Part shown: one piece after another, positions 17,917 to 25,807 of the stretch | Layout: each line of letters starts with the position of its first letter | How positions within the stretch are numbered: the first letter of the stretch is position 1 | Assembly: GCA_016182525.1 (NCBI GenBank) | Contig: JACPGL010000004.1 | Coordinates: forward strand, 1 to 34,559 | Reading direction: 5' to 3' | Length of the DNA stretch: 34,559 nucleotides | Origin: Candidatus Kerfeldbacteria bacterium | GTDB taxonomy: Bacteria; Patescibacteriota; Patescibacteriia; JACPL01 | Position numbers and translations under genes: made by a program | The notes under the pieces: generated by a model | Told to the model about the DNA's origin: nothing | What the model saw: the letters and a program-made list of their open reading frames with translations, nothing else | The model's database searches: none

Positions 17917-17987
17917 GCGGGATTCGTATAACGGTAGTACGCCACCCTTCCAAGGTGGAGACGCCGGTCCGACTCCGGTATCCCGCT
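17917..17987 (+). tRNA. tRNA-Gly(TCC), no encoded CCA
   Basis: Acceptor GCGGGAT/ATCCCGC; anticodon arm CCACC-CTTCCAA-GGTGG; upstream TTGACA-N17-TACAAT. Confidence 0.94.
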
Positions 17988-18026
17988 CTTGTTCGGAGGG
18001 AAAAACCCTCGATGGGTTTTCCCCTC

Positions 18027-18046
18027 CCTGCCTGCCGGCAGGCAGG
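18027..18046. repeat. 20-bp perfect palindrome CCTGCCTGCCGGCAGGCAGG
   Basis: Exact self-complementarity. Confidence 0.85.
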
Positions 18047-18109
18047 CGATACCTCCCTTTTCCATTGAGCTCGCCGCGCGGGTTAAACCCGACGCGGCTC
18101 GAAACTTTT

Positions 18110-18745
18110 TTGAAAAAAGACAAACACGCTGAAGAAATCCTCCGCATTCTCAAAAAAACATACCCGAACGCTGAATGCGCGCTCATCCATCGCAATGCGT
18201 GGGAGCTTTTGATTGCGACGATCCTTTCGGCGCAATGTACCGATGTGCGCGTGAACATGGTAACGCCGGTCTTGTTTAAGACGTATCCTACTCCAGAGAC
18301 TCTGGCCAAAGCGCCAATCGCAAAGATCGAACGTATCATCCGTTCAACCGGCTTTTATCACAACAAAGCAAAAGCGATCAAAGGCGCATCGGCTCTCATT
18401 GTCAAAAAGTTTCACGGAAAAGTTCCGCGCACCATAGAGGAGCTGTTACAGCTGCCCGGTGTTGCCCGCAAAACCGCGAACGTGGTTTTAGGCACCGCGT
18501 TCGGCAAAAACGAAGGAGTCGTCGTGGATACGCACGTCAAACGGCTCGCAGCGCGTCTTGGCCTCTCAAAGCACACCAGCCCCGCCAAAATCGAACAGGA
18601 TTTGATGGCGCTCTTCCCGAAAAACGAGTGGACAAACCTCTCTCACATGCTCATTTGGCATGGTCGGCAGATCTGTACCGCCCGAAAGCCCCGATGTGGC
18701 GATTGCCCCCTGAATCGCGTCTGCCCCTCGGCATTCAAGGTCTAG
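18110..18745 (+). CDS. nth: Endonuclease III (TTG start proposed)
   Basis: LLIATILSAQCTDVRVN; LLQLPGVARKTANVVLG; VVDTHVKRLAARLGL; Fe-S CTARKPRCGDCPLNRVC. Confidence 0.92.
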   Translation: MKKDKHAEEILRILKKTYPNAECALIHRNAWELLIATILSAQCTDVRVNMVTPVLFKTYPTPETLAKAPIAKIERIIRSTGFYHNKAKAIKGASALIVKKFHGKVPRTIEELLQLPGVARKTANVVLGTAFGKNEGVVVDTHVKRLAARLGLSKHTSPAKIEQDLMALFPKNEWTNLSHMLIWHGRQICTARKPRCGDCPLNRVCPSAFKV

Positions 18746-18782
18746 ATATTGGCTAATCTCAGCTACAATAGGTGCATTCCCC

Positions 18783-18810
18783 TTGACTTCTTGAGCGAAA
18801 AGAGTACACT
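18783..18810 (+). promoter_or_regulatory. Promoter upstream of 3D-domain gene
   Basis: TTGACT-N16-TACACT. Confidence 0.6.
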
Positions 18811-18825
18811 ACCAGCGAACAAAAG

Positions 18826-18848
18826 ATCCCAAGATATGGGATTTTTTT
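18826..18848 (+). terminator. Leader terminator/attenuator candidate
   Basis: ATCCC-AAGATAT-GGGAT with T7 run. Confidence 0.6.
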
Positions 18849-18944
18849 GATTCTGTAGGGAGGCCATAGAACTGTTCGGAAGGTGGGTTTCCAAAAACCC
18901 GCAAAAAGACAGATCCGTGGTACCTCATTCTTGGCTCGAAACGC

Positions 18945-19490
18945 ATGATTTCACGACCTTTCCGAGCCTTGGCAAACGATTGGGTCATTGTGGGCTTAAT
19001 CGCCCTCCTTGCCCAGTTCCTGTACCCCGCCACGGCTCGTTCATTCGAACCAGAAACAGAACTCAAAACCAATACCGCCCTTCACGAGTATTTCAAAATC
19101 AATAGACCAAAATTTCAATCGCTCGCCGAGGTTCAGCCGACCGAACCAATGGATCAACTCCCGTCGGTCGGATACACCCCGGTGAAACGCATGACGGTTG
19201 AGGCCACGGCCTACACCAATCTCGCCGCGCTGACAGATGCAAGCCCAGACATTACCGCTTCAGGATCGCGCGTCGGATTCGGTCAGATCGCTGCGAACTT
19301 TCTCCCCTTTGGGACAAAAGTCCGCATCCCTGACCTCTATGGTGACCAAATCTTCACGGTCACCGACCGCATGAATGCCCGCTACTGGCACCGTGTCGAT
19401 GTCTTTCTTCCGACATACACGCAAGCCATTCAGTTCGGATACAAACGACACCTCGCAATCGAGGTGCTCGAATACCACAGCCGCCCCTAG
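18945..19490 (+). CDS. 3D (RlpA-like double-psi beta barrel) domain protein
   Basis: MTVEATAYTN...TASGSRVGFGQIAANFLPFGTKVRIPDLYGDQIFTVTDRMNARYWHRVDVFLP. Confidence 0.88.
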   Translation: MISRPFRALANDWVIVGLIALLAQFLYPATARSFEPETELKTNTALHEYFKINRPKFQSLAEVQPTEPMDQLPSVGYTPVKRMTVEATAYTNLAALTDASPDITASGSRVGFGQIAANFLPFGTKVRIPDLYGDQIFTVTDRMNARYWHRVDVFLPTYTQAIQFGYKRHLAIEVLEYHSRP

Positions 19491-19500
19491 GGGGCGGTTT
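19481..19500. terminator. Bidirectional hairpin over the shared CTAG stop codons of convergent genes
   Basis: CCGCCCC-TAG-GGGGCGG-TTT. Confidence 0.6.
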
Positions 19501-20080
19501 GTGTTTGCGTGGTTTGTGTTTGTGTGACAGGACGAGCCTCTTCTTGTGTCGCAAGATCATGCAGATGCATCAGCGCTCGCGCAACCGTTGCCGGTTTGCC
19601 AACGCCCTCGAACTCAAATTGCTTTTGTTCCCCGGCTGTTTGCACCAACAAATTTCCGTAGTCCAAAAACGTTTGAATCTTGCCGTTGACCTCGCTCGTC
19701 ACATCTTGAATTTTCGACAAGCTCAACTCCGAAATTCGCCGTGAAAATAATCCGTTCTGCTCAATATCCACTAGCCGTCGATTGGTCACGATCCACACGT
19801 CGAGATACGAATCAATCCATTGATGAAAGTAAAACAGCCACACGTACAAGTAATACAAGCTCGCAAGAAGAATCAAGAGAATCGAAACAGCGCTCTGTTC
19901 AAAAAAATCAATCTCGAGCGCGCGCGAAAGATACACAGAGAGAGGGATCGGAAGGATCAATCCAACCACAAAGAGAACCGTGTCGCGCGCAATCGTTGTC
20001 CAATGTTTGCGAATCAATAACTCCACACGCTCATTGGGCAGTTGTCCGTGGAAGTGAATCGAATGAACATCGTGCGACAT
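19487..20080 (-). CDS. PH-domain (bPH2-like) membrane protein
   Basis: Two TM segments then DVWIVTNRRLVDIEQNGLFSRRISELSLSKIQDV. Confidence 0.85.
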   Translation of the reverse strand: MSHDVHSIHFHGQLPNERVELLIRKHWTTIARDTVLFVVGLILPIPLSVYLSRALEIDFFEQSAVSILLILLASLYYLYVWLFYFHQWIDSYLDVWIVTNRRLVDIEQNGLFSRRISELSLSKIQDVTSEVNGKIQTFLDYGNLLVQTAGEQKQFEFEGVGKPATVARALMHLHDLATQEEARPVTQTQTTQTQTAP

Positions 20081-20094
20081 AGCGGCGTGAAAAG

Positions 20095-20346
20095 TTAGAG
20101 CGAGATGTTAATCTCGGGCAGCTCGAACGGCTGCCATGTTTGACTCCAGTCAATGGTCAGGATAAAGGCACTCGTTGCAACAAGAATCAACACGGTGACC
20201 ACAAGATAGGTCGTCACCACAAAACCCGTCATCGTGTCTTTGATCCCAAACCGAAATGCGTGGTACACATTAAAAAAACTTAACAGGAGGTAGATGGCGA
20301 GACCGACGAGATATAAGCCAAGAAAAACGTACAAAGGAATAGACAT
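20095..20346 (-). CDS. Small membrane protein
   Basis: MSIPLYVFLGLYLVGLAIYLLLSFFNVYHAFRFG; two TM segments. Confidence 0.7.
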   Translation of the reverse strand: MSIPLYVFLGLYLVGLAIYLLLSFFNVYHAFRFGIKDTMTGFVVTTYLVVTVLILVATSAFILTIDWSQTWQPFELPEINISL

Positions 20347-20353
20347 ACATCTA

Positions 20354-21394
20354 TTATAGCAGCTTTTTCTGTGGTTGTGTTGCCGGCACGCCGATGCCAA
20401 GATGCGCATAGGCAAGTTCAGTGGCCACGCGGCCTTTGGGCGTGCGCATGAGCAAGCCGCATTGCAGGAGATACGGTTCGATCACATCTTCGATCGTACT
20501 CGCCTCTTCGTTCGTTGCTGCCGAGATCGTGCCGATGCCGACCGGCCCGCCGCCAAATTTTTGGATAATCATGTGCAAGATTTGGCGGTCGATAAGATCG
20601 AGTCCGTGCGTATCAATGTTCATGAGTCTCAGCGCTTCTTCGACTGCTGGGATAGAGATGACATTACCGTGTCGCATCTGCGCCACATCACGGACACGTT
20701 TCAAAAGACGAAGCGCGATGCGCGGGGTGCGGCGTGATCGCTGCGCAAGAATGTGGCAGGAGTCGGATTCAATCGCAATGTTCAAGATGCCGCCGGCGCG
20801 GTGCAAGATCTGTTCAATCTCGTTTTCGTCGTAAAAGTCTAATCGGTAAATGGCGCCAAACCGATCGCGAAGCGGAGACGAGAGCAAACTCATACGTGTG
20901 GTCGCGCCCACAAGCGTGAAGTGTGGCAAGTCGAGGCGGAGCATGCGCGCCGACGGACCTTGCCCCACCACAATATCAATCCCGCCTTCTTCCATGGCCG
21001 GATACAACACCTCCTCAATGGTTTTGTTCAGCCGGTGGATCTCGTCGATAAACAGCACGTCGCCGTCTTGTAAATTCGATAAGATAGCGGCCAAGTCCCC
21101 GCTCCGTTCAATCGCTGGGCCAGACGTGACGCGAATGTTCACGCCAAGTTCGCGCGCAATGATGTGAGCAAGTGTGGTTTTGCCAAGCCCCGGCGGCCCG
21201 TAAAGCAACACATGTTCGAGCGATTCCCCTCGGCCTTTGGCAGCATCGATAAAAATCCGCAAGCCCTCTTTGATATGCGACTGGCCAATGTATTCGGTGA
21301 GCGTTCGGGGCCGCAGTGTCAGCTCTAGTTGTGTATCTTCAGGATGAGCGGCGGCGCTGGCAACACGGTTGTCTTCCTGCGTTTTAGAGATCAT
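20354..21394 (-). CDS. ruvB: Holliday junction branch migration helicase RuvB
   Basis: [61 protein letters not shown]. Confidence 0.97.
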   Translation of the reverse strand: MISKTQEDNRVASAAAHPEDTQLELTLRPRTLTEYIGQSHIKEGLRIFIDAAKGRGESLEHVLLYGPPGLGKTTLAHIIARELGVNIRVTSGPAIERSGDLAAILSNLQDGDVLFIDEIHRLNKTIEEVLYPAMEEGGIDIVVGQGPSARMLRLDLPHFTLVGATTRMSLLSSPLRDRFGAIYRLDFYDENEIEQILHRAGGILNIAIESDSCHILAQRSRRTPRIALRLLKRVRDVAQMRHGNVISIPAVEEALRLMNIDTHGLDLIDRQILHMIIQKFGGGPVGIGTISAATNEEASTIEDVIEPYLLQCGLLMRTPKGRVATELAYAHLGIGVPATQPQKKLL

Positions 21395-21485
21395 AGTACG
21401 CCCAGTATACCATATTTTTGAGGATCAAACTAGGGCGGAAAAACAAAAAAAATAGCTGAGGCTAGCCAATAAGACGAACAAACCC

Positions 21486-21513
21486 TTGACTTTGCGGGCG
21501 GGTATGGTATAGT
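21486..21513 (+). promoter_or_regulatory. Promoter of structured ncRNA
   Basis: TTGACT-N16-TATAGT. Confidence 0.7.
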
Positions 21514-21519
21514 GTGGGG

Positions 21520-21733
21520 TCACCAAAATTCGGGTGATTGTGCTTGAAAATCTGCACTCACGACAAGCATGGGAACATATTGGAGGATTTCGATGGGTTC
21601 GCCTGACGGCTTCCTTTGATATGTTCTCTTGAGTGCAGTTTCGCGAGCGGAATCCCTCCTGCCGCTTGCTTGTTCTTTTGAACCGAAGGACCCTAGCCTC
21701 TATGGCCAGGGTTCTTCGTTTTGGCTTTTCTTA
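21520..21733 (+). ncRNA. Unassigned structured small RNA
   Basis: CTGCACTCA/TGAGTGCAG and GAACATAT/ATATGTTC stems; GCGAGCGG-AATCCCTCCTG-CCGCTTGC hairpin; terminator hairpin GAAGGACCCTAGCC/GGCCAGGGTTCTTC; no ORF of note. Confidence 0.65.
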
Positions 21734-21755
21734 GCCAAGATATAATCAGTTCCCG

Positions 21756-21784
21756 TTGACAAAATGCGAAAATGAGAGTATAAG
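21756..21784 (+). promoter_or_regulatory. Promoter of GC-rich unit 3
   Basis: TTGACA-N17-TATAAG. Confidence 0.7.
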
Positions 21785-21864
21785 GAGGAGTCTTCGGCTG
21801 ATCTTTGCTCTGCCAAATGCGCAGGGGTAAGGTCAGTATTGAGGATCCTCGAAAGGAAATCGCG

Positions 21865-22401
21865 ATGTTCGCTCACGCGCTCGCCGTCGCCCTCGGCCTC
21901 GCCCTCGGCATGTCGGTCTTAGACTCCACGACCTTCGCCCCCACCGACTCGGTCGCCATGACCGTCGAGACGGCCACGTCGTCCGATCCGACCATGGAGC
22001 TGGGAGTCGCGGCCCTCGGCATCCTCGAGGACATGCTGAGGGAGAACGACGCGCCTGCGGGGTTCTACCCCTACTCCGTATTCAACCGGGAGGCGCTCCC
22101 GATCGGGACGCCAGTCTGGACGAACCATGGGGACACCAAGTGTACGTACTGGTGGGAGAAGTATCCGTCAGCGACAGATACGTGCTTAACGGAGTACTTC
22201 CGAGCCAAGATCTCCGGGGTTACCACCTTCCCGTGGCTCGGGGAGAGACTGTACTTCTACGAGGTGGAGTTCGAACCCTTGTCCCCGCAGGACGATTATC
22301 GAACCGAGCGGGAGGCAGAGTTCGACGGCGCCATGGAGGGATACAACCTCCCGCCGGAGGTTGCCGCCTTCTCGAAATACTTCATCCAGCTGAACTGGTG
22401 A
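21865..22401 (+). CDS. Orphan secreted protein (GC-rich unit 3)
   Basis: MFAHALAVALGLALGMSVLDSTTFA hydrophobic N-terminus; GAAAGGAAA RBS; GC-rich codons. Confidence 0.7.
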   Translation: MFAHALAVALGLALGMSVLDSTTFAPTDSVAMTVETATSSDPTMELGVAALGILEDMLRENDAPAGFYPYSVFNREALPIGTPVWTNHGDTKCTYWWEKYPSATDTCLTEYFRAKISGVTTFPWLGERLYFYEVEFEPLSPQDDYRTEREAEFDGAMEGYNLPPEVAAFSKYFIQLNW

Positions 22402-22436
22402 CCGCGGCGGTTCACCGTAGCTCCAGAGACCGACCG

Positions 22437-22509
22437 CGAAAACGCCACCAAACCAAAGTATCTCAAGCTGTCCACGGACGGCGCGAGATCAAGGTGCGGT
22501 GGCGTTTCG
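22437..22509 (+). terminator. Long hairpin ending unit 3
   Basis: CGAAAACGCCACC / GGTGGCGTTTCG with one bulged A. Confidence 0.55.
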
Positions 22510-22526
22510 AATTTTACTCGAAGAGC

Positions 22527-22577
22527 TTGACAAATAGATGTCTAATGTATACAATTAGGATATTATTTAATAATATC
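22527..22577 (+). promoter_or_regulatory. TA promoter and operator
   Basis: TTGACA-N17-TACAAT, then perfect palindrome GATATTATT-T-AATAATATC (22559-22577). Confidence 0.75.
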
Positions 22578-22584
22578 TTATATT

Positions 22585-22836
22585 ATGAATACAACTCAAA
22601 ATATCTCCATCACCATGCCGAAAGCGATGATTAAAGAAGCGAAGCGACTTGCTCAAGGTGAGAACCGAACTATGAGTGAGCTCATTCGTGAAGCTCTCCG
22701 CCGATACCAACGCGATAAACGATGGGATGAGATGAATGCATATGGAAGAGCGCAAGCAAAAAAGCTTGGGATTACCTCGCGTGATGTGGGGCGCATCATC
22801 GATGAATACCGCCGCGAGAAACGATCAAAGGCATGA
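22585..22836 (+). CDS. Ribbon-helix-helix (CopG-like) antitoxin
   Basis: ISITMPKAMIKEAKRLAQGENRTMSELIREALRRY. Confidence 0.88.
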   Translation: MNTTQNISITMPKAMIKEAKRLAQGENRTMSELIREALRRYQRDKRWDEMNAYGRAQAKKLGITSRDVGRIIDEYRREKRSKA

Positions 22837-23270
22837 ACATTCCGGAGTTTCGTGTTGTCGCTGATAGCAACATCTATATTTCCTCTTTTGTGTTCGGTGG
22901 ACTCCCACGACGTTTTGTGCGCCTTGCCGAGGATGGCGCTTTTCGTCTGTATATTTCTGATCCCATCCTCCAAGAAGTTCTTCGAATCCTTAGCCAGAAA
23001 TTTCGCTATGCGCCAGACCAAATTGACTCCGCTCTTCTTACTCTTCGTGAAACAACTATTCCTATTCAGCCACGTTCTAAGGTAACCTTAGTTTCAGATC
23101 CGGATGACGACCGCATCTTAGAATGCGCTCTTGCCGCAGAGGCCAATAGTATCGTAACCGGAGATCGGGATCTTTTGCGACTTCAGGTTTTCGAAAATAT
23201 TCCCATTCTTACGGTGCGCCAATTTTTTTCCCGCCGACCGTGGGAAACGCAAATCCGGATGCTCAAGTGA
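22833..23270 (+). CDS. PIN-domain toxin (TIGR00305-like)
   Basis: RVVADSNIYISSFVFGG; DPDDDRILECALAAEANSIVTGDRDLL; ATGA overlap with antitoxin. Confidence 0.9.
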   Translation: MNIPEFRVVADSNIYISSFVFGGLPRRFVRLAEDGAFRLYISDPILQEVLRILSQKFRYAPDQIDSALLTLRETTIPIQPRSKVTLVSDPDDDRILECALAAEANSIVTGDRDLLRLQVFENIPILTVRQFFSRRPWETQIRMLK

Positions 23271-23274
23271 GCCC

Positions 23275-24786
23275 TTATCCTAAACTTTTTCGGAGCTTGC
23301 CGGCGCGAAGCACGGCATCAGAAATATCGTCACCCGCCTGACGCAAAAAGTAAATGTCGGATGTGGTATTGCGATGCAAAAATTCGTGCGGTTCGCGCGG
23401 GCCAAGTTCGGTCGCAAAATACTCTTCCAAGAATTGAATGTCTTTTTGAATCGGTTTCCAGCGCTCATCGGCAATCGTCATCATCTCCAAATTTTCTTTG
23501 TTCAAGAATCGTCCGGCAAGTTTAATGTCATTCTCCATGTGTTCGTATGTCGCGCGCAGCACTTCGCGTTCGTCTTCTTTGAGTGAGCGGAGTGTGCGGC
23601 CAGTGCCGATGAGTTCCGGCGGAACACCAAGTGAATACATGGCGGCAGTAAACGTAATCGCGCGCGGGAATTCTTTTTTGCCGATCTTGCGCGCATACCC
23701 GAGCAGGCCAATATGCAACCGCCGTTCGCGTCGAGGCGGCACCGCAGACGACACCGCAAACATCGCCTCTGCAACTTTTTGTACTGACTGATGATACTGC
23801 GCCGTGCTTTTACGCACAATCTCGTGCAAAATTTTTCGGTGACGAACAGAAATGATGAGTGGTTCAGCTTGCGGCAGTTCGTTCGTCAAACGCGTGAGCG
23901 CATGTTTGACATGGGTCAAATCATAATCGTAGCGAAATGCAGATTGAATCGTGACCGTGCGCACACCGCGATACTCATTCAAAAACGCATCCATATTTTC
24001 TGGATTGCACCCACCGCGGAACGGGAGCGAACCGGTTCCAATAATCGGATACACATCAATCCTATTCTTCGCTGACCAGTCCGTAAGTTCAGACAGCGCC
24101 ACTTTGTTGCCAGCAACTGCCGCGATCATTCCGGAAATCAATGCCGGGTCGCTTCGCGCTAAAAACACACGGAGATATGGAATCTTTTTTCGAAATTTTT
24201 GCGAATGCGCATGCGTGTAGCTATTCAAGAGTTTGCGAATCCCGAACATCCCCTCCACGTCTTCGACCAGCGGAATGGCTTCGATGTGCCGAAAATCGCT
24301 CGTGCCACCGTTCGGGAAAAGGCGGTGCTTCACTTTGGCCAACTGCCCAAACGTCTCTTGAATGTGAATGAGCTGCGTAGCGGATTCGGTCATGGGCAAG
24401 ATCACTTCAAAGAGCGGCGGCGTGTGGATTTTTAAATCTTGCGCCATGTCAGCAGCGGTGAGCATGGCCATGAACGCGCGGGCAAGCGAGTAGCCTTTTT
24501 CTTGCCAGATGTTTGGGATGCGAAACGTCAAAAATTTGTCGCGGCCAAGAGACGTCTCCATAAAATACTCGTGATACTCCGAAAACAACCGCTCTACCAC
24601 TGCCTCATCCACGTACTTGCCTTCCCAGTCCCACATGTATTCGTCAACGTTCAATTCACTAAATGCCGCATACGCTTCTCGGACTTCTTCTTGCGCCGAG
24701 ATAAACCCATCACCATCGGTTTCCCAAAATGGGGCACTGGCGTTATCGGGATGTTGCGTTGCCATGGTGGCCGGAATGTGTCGCAT
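23275..24786 (-). CDS. ppcA: Phosphoenolpyruvate carboxylase, archaeal type
   Basis: IPATMATQHPDNA; YMWDWEGKYVDEAVVERLF; GTGSLPFRGGCNPEN; ~503 aa. Confidence 0.92.
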   Translation of the reverse strand: MRHIPATMATQHPDNASAPFWETDGDGFISAQEEVREAYAAFSELNVDEYMWDWEGKYVDEAVVERLFSEYHEYFMETSLGRDKFLTFRIPNIWQEKGYSLARAFMAMLTAADMAQDLKIHTPPLFEVILPMTESATQLIHIQETFGQLAKVKHRLFPNGGTSDFRHIEAIPLVEDVEGMFGIRKLLNSYTHAHSQKFRKKIPYLRVFLARSDPALISGMIAAVAGNKVALSELTDWSAKNRIDVYPIIGTGSLPFRGGCNPENMDAFLNEYRGVRTVTIQSAFRYDYDLTHVKHALTRLTNELPQAEPLIISVRHRKILHEIVRKSTAQYHQSVQKVAEAMFAVSSAVPPRRERRLHIGLLGYARKIGKKEFPRAITFTAAMYSLGVPPELIGTGRTLRSLKEDEREVLRATYEHMENDIKLAGRFLNKENLEMMTIADERWKPIQKDIQFLEEYFATELGPREPHEFLHRNTTSDIYFLRQAGDDISDAVLRAGKLRKSLG

Positions 24787-24816
24787 AGTGGCCTTATCCT
24801 ATCAGACCGGCAGAAC

Positions 24817-24845
24817 TTGCACAAGATGGGATGTTGCAGTAAGAT
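24817..24845 (+). promoter_or_regulatory. Promoter of GC-rich unit 4
   Basis: TTGCAC-N17-TAAGAT. Confidence 0.55.
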
Positions 24846-24928
24846 GCTCGGACGAGAATTCGACATGAAGGAAATGACAGCTGTTTCTTTTGTGCCGGAT
24901 TCTCGTGATCCGGAGATTGGAGGACGAG

Positions 24929-25048
24929 ATGGCCATCCGCCATCGAAGCGACCGAGGAGGGCAGTTCCTCGCTCTCGTCTTCTGGATCGCCGTTGTCGTA
25001 GCGGTGGTTTGGAAGGGGCGAGAGATCGCCCAAGCCCTCGGCCTCTAG
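24929..25048 (+). CDS. 39-aa single-TM small protein (GC-rich unit 4), absent from the ORF track
   Basis: ATG..TAG: MAIRHRSDRGGQFLALVFWIAVVVAVVWKGREIAQALGL; upstream GGAGG RBS. Confidence 0.6.
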   Translation: MAIRHRSDRGGQFLALVFWIAVVVAVVWKGREIAQALGL

Positions 25049-25054
25049 CCGCTG

Positions 25055-25118
25055 CCGCCGTGCGCACGAAGTGTGTCGAGCACCGCCCCCGGGCGGTTCT
25101 CCTCCACGCGCGCGGCGG
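25055..25118 (+). terminator. GC-rich hairpin ending unit 4
   Basis: CCGCCGTGCGC / GCGCGCGGCGG. Confidence 0.5.
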
Positions 25119-25129
25119 CGGTTTCCTTG

Positions 25130-25178
25130 TGTCCAAAGCTTAGCTTTTGCCAAAGTGGCAAAAGCTAAGCTTTGGACA
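25130..25178. repeat. Perfect 23-bp inverted repeat with 3-nt loop; contains dispersed 32-nt repeat copy 1 (25147-25178)
   Basis: TGTCCAAAGCTTAGCTTTTGCCA-AAG-TGGCAAAAGCTAAGCTTTGGACA. Confidence 0.92.
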
Positions 25179-25803
25179 TCTCCAAAATCTTCATCACTTC
25201 CTCGTCACTCGTTTGCGGGAAGGATTCGTAAAACGCACCCACAGCGCCAAAAAGAAGCGGCGCATCAACGGAGATCACCTCATCAGCTTCGCGTCGCAAG
25301 ATTTCCAGCGTATCAAGCGCAATCACGGGAACCGCAACGATGATCGTGGCTGCGCCACGCTTGCGCACTGATCGAATCGCGACCCGCATGGTCGCGCCCG
25401 TTGCTACTCCGTCATCCACAAGGATGGCGGTTTTGTGTGTGACGTTCAGCGGCGGACGGCCTCCACGATACACGTTCATCCGTCGCTCGGCCTCGCGCTG
25501 TTCTTCGTAAACTGTTTGCGCAATGTATTCTGGCGAGATGCCGAGCGCGGCGATAGCGCGTTCATCGAACAGACTCTCTCCGTCTTCGGTAATGGCTCCG
25601 ATGGCATACTCGGGGTTGCCTGGTGCACCGATTTTTCGCGGCACGACAATATCGAGCGCGAGATCGAGCTCGCGTGCAATCTCCGCCGCAACGACAACTC
25701 CGCCGCGCGGCAACGCGAGCAATACTACGTTCGAGTTCCCGCGGTATGCACCCATTTTCGCGGCAAGTTGCCTCCCCGCATCAACACGATCGGCAAACAT
25801 CAT
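25165..25803 (-). CDS. Phosphoribosyltransferase-family protein
   Basis: VVLLALPRGGVVVAAEIARELDLALDIVVPRKIG; TAILVDDGVATGATMRVAIRSVR. Confidence 0.92.
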   Translation of the reverse strand: MMFADRVDAGRQLAAKMGAYRGNSNVVLLALPRGGVVVAAEIARELDLALDIVVPRKIGAPGNPEYAIGAITEDGESLFDERAIAALGISPEYIAQTVYEEQREAERRMNVYRGGRPPLNVTHKTAILVDDGVATGATMRVAIRSVRKRGAATIIVAVPVIALDTLEILRREADEVISVDAPLLFGAVGAFYESFPQTSDEEVMKILEMSKA

Positions 25804-25807
25804 AGAG

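Noticed and set aside
17906-18109. N-terminal 68 residues of the long nth ORF
   Set aside because: Covers the tRNA-Gly gene, its terminator and a palindromic repeat; true start is proposed near 18110
21520-21733. Assignment of the ncRNA as SRP RNA, RNase P RNA or tmRNA
   Set aside because: Expected motifs (GGAAGGAAGCAGCC-type domain IV, GAGGAAAGTCC/ACAGAA, tRNA-like ends) not seen; 6S RNA cannot be excluded by eye
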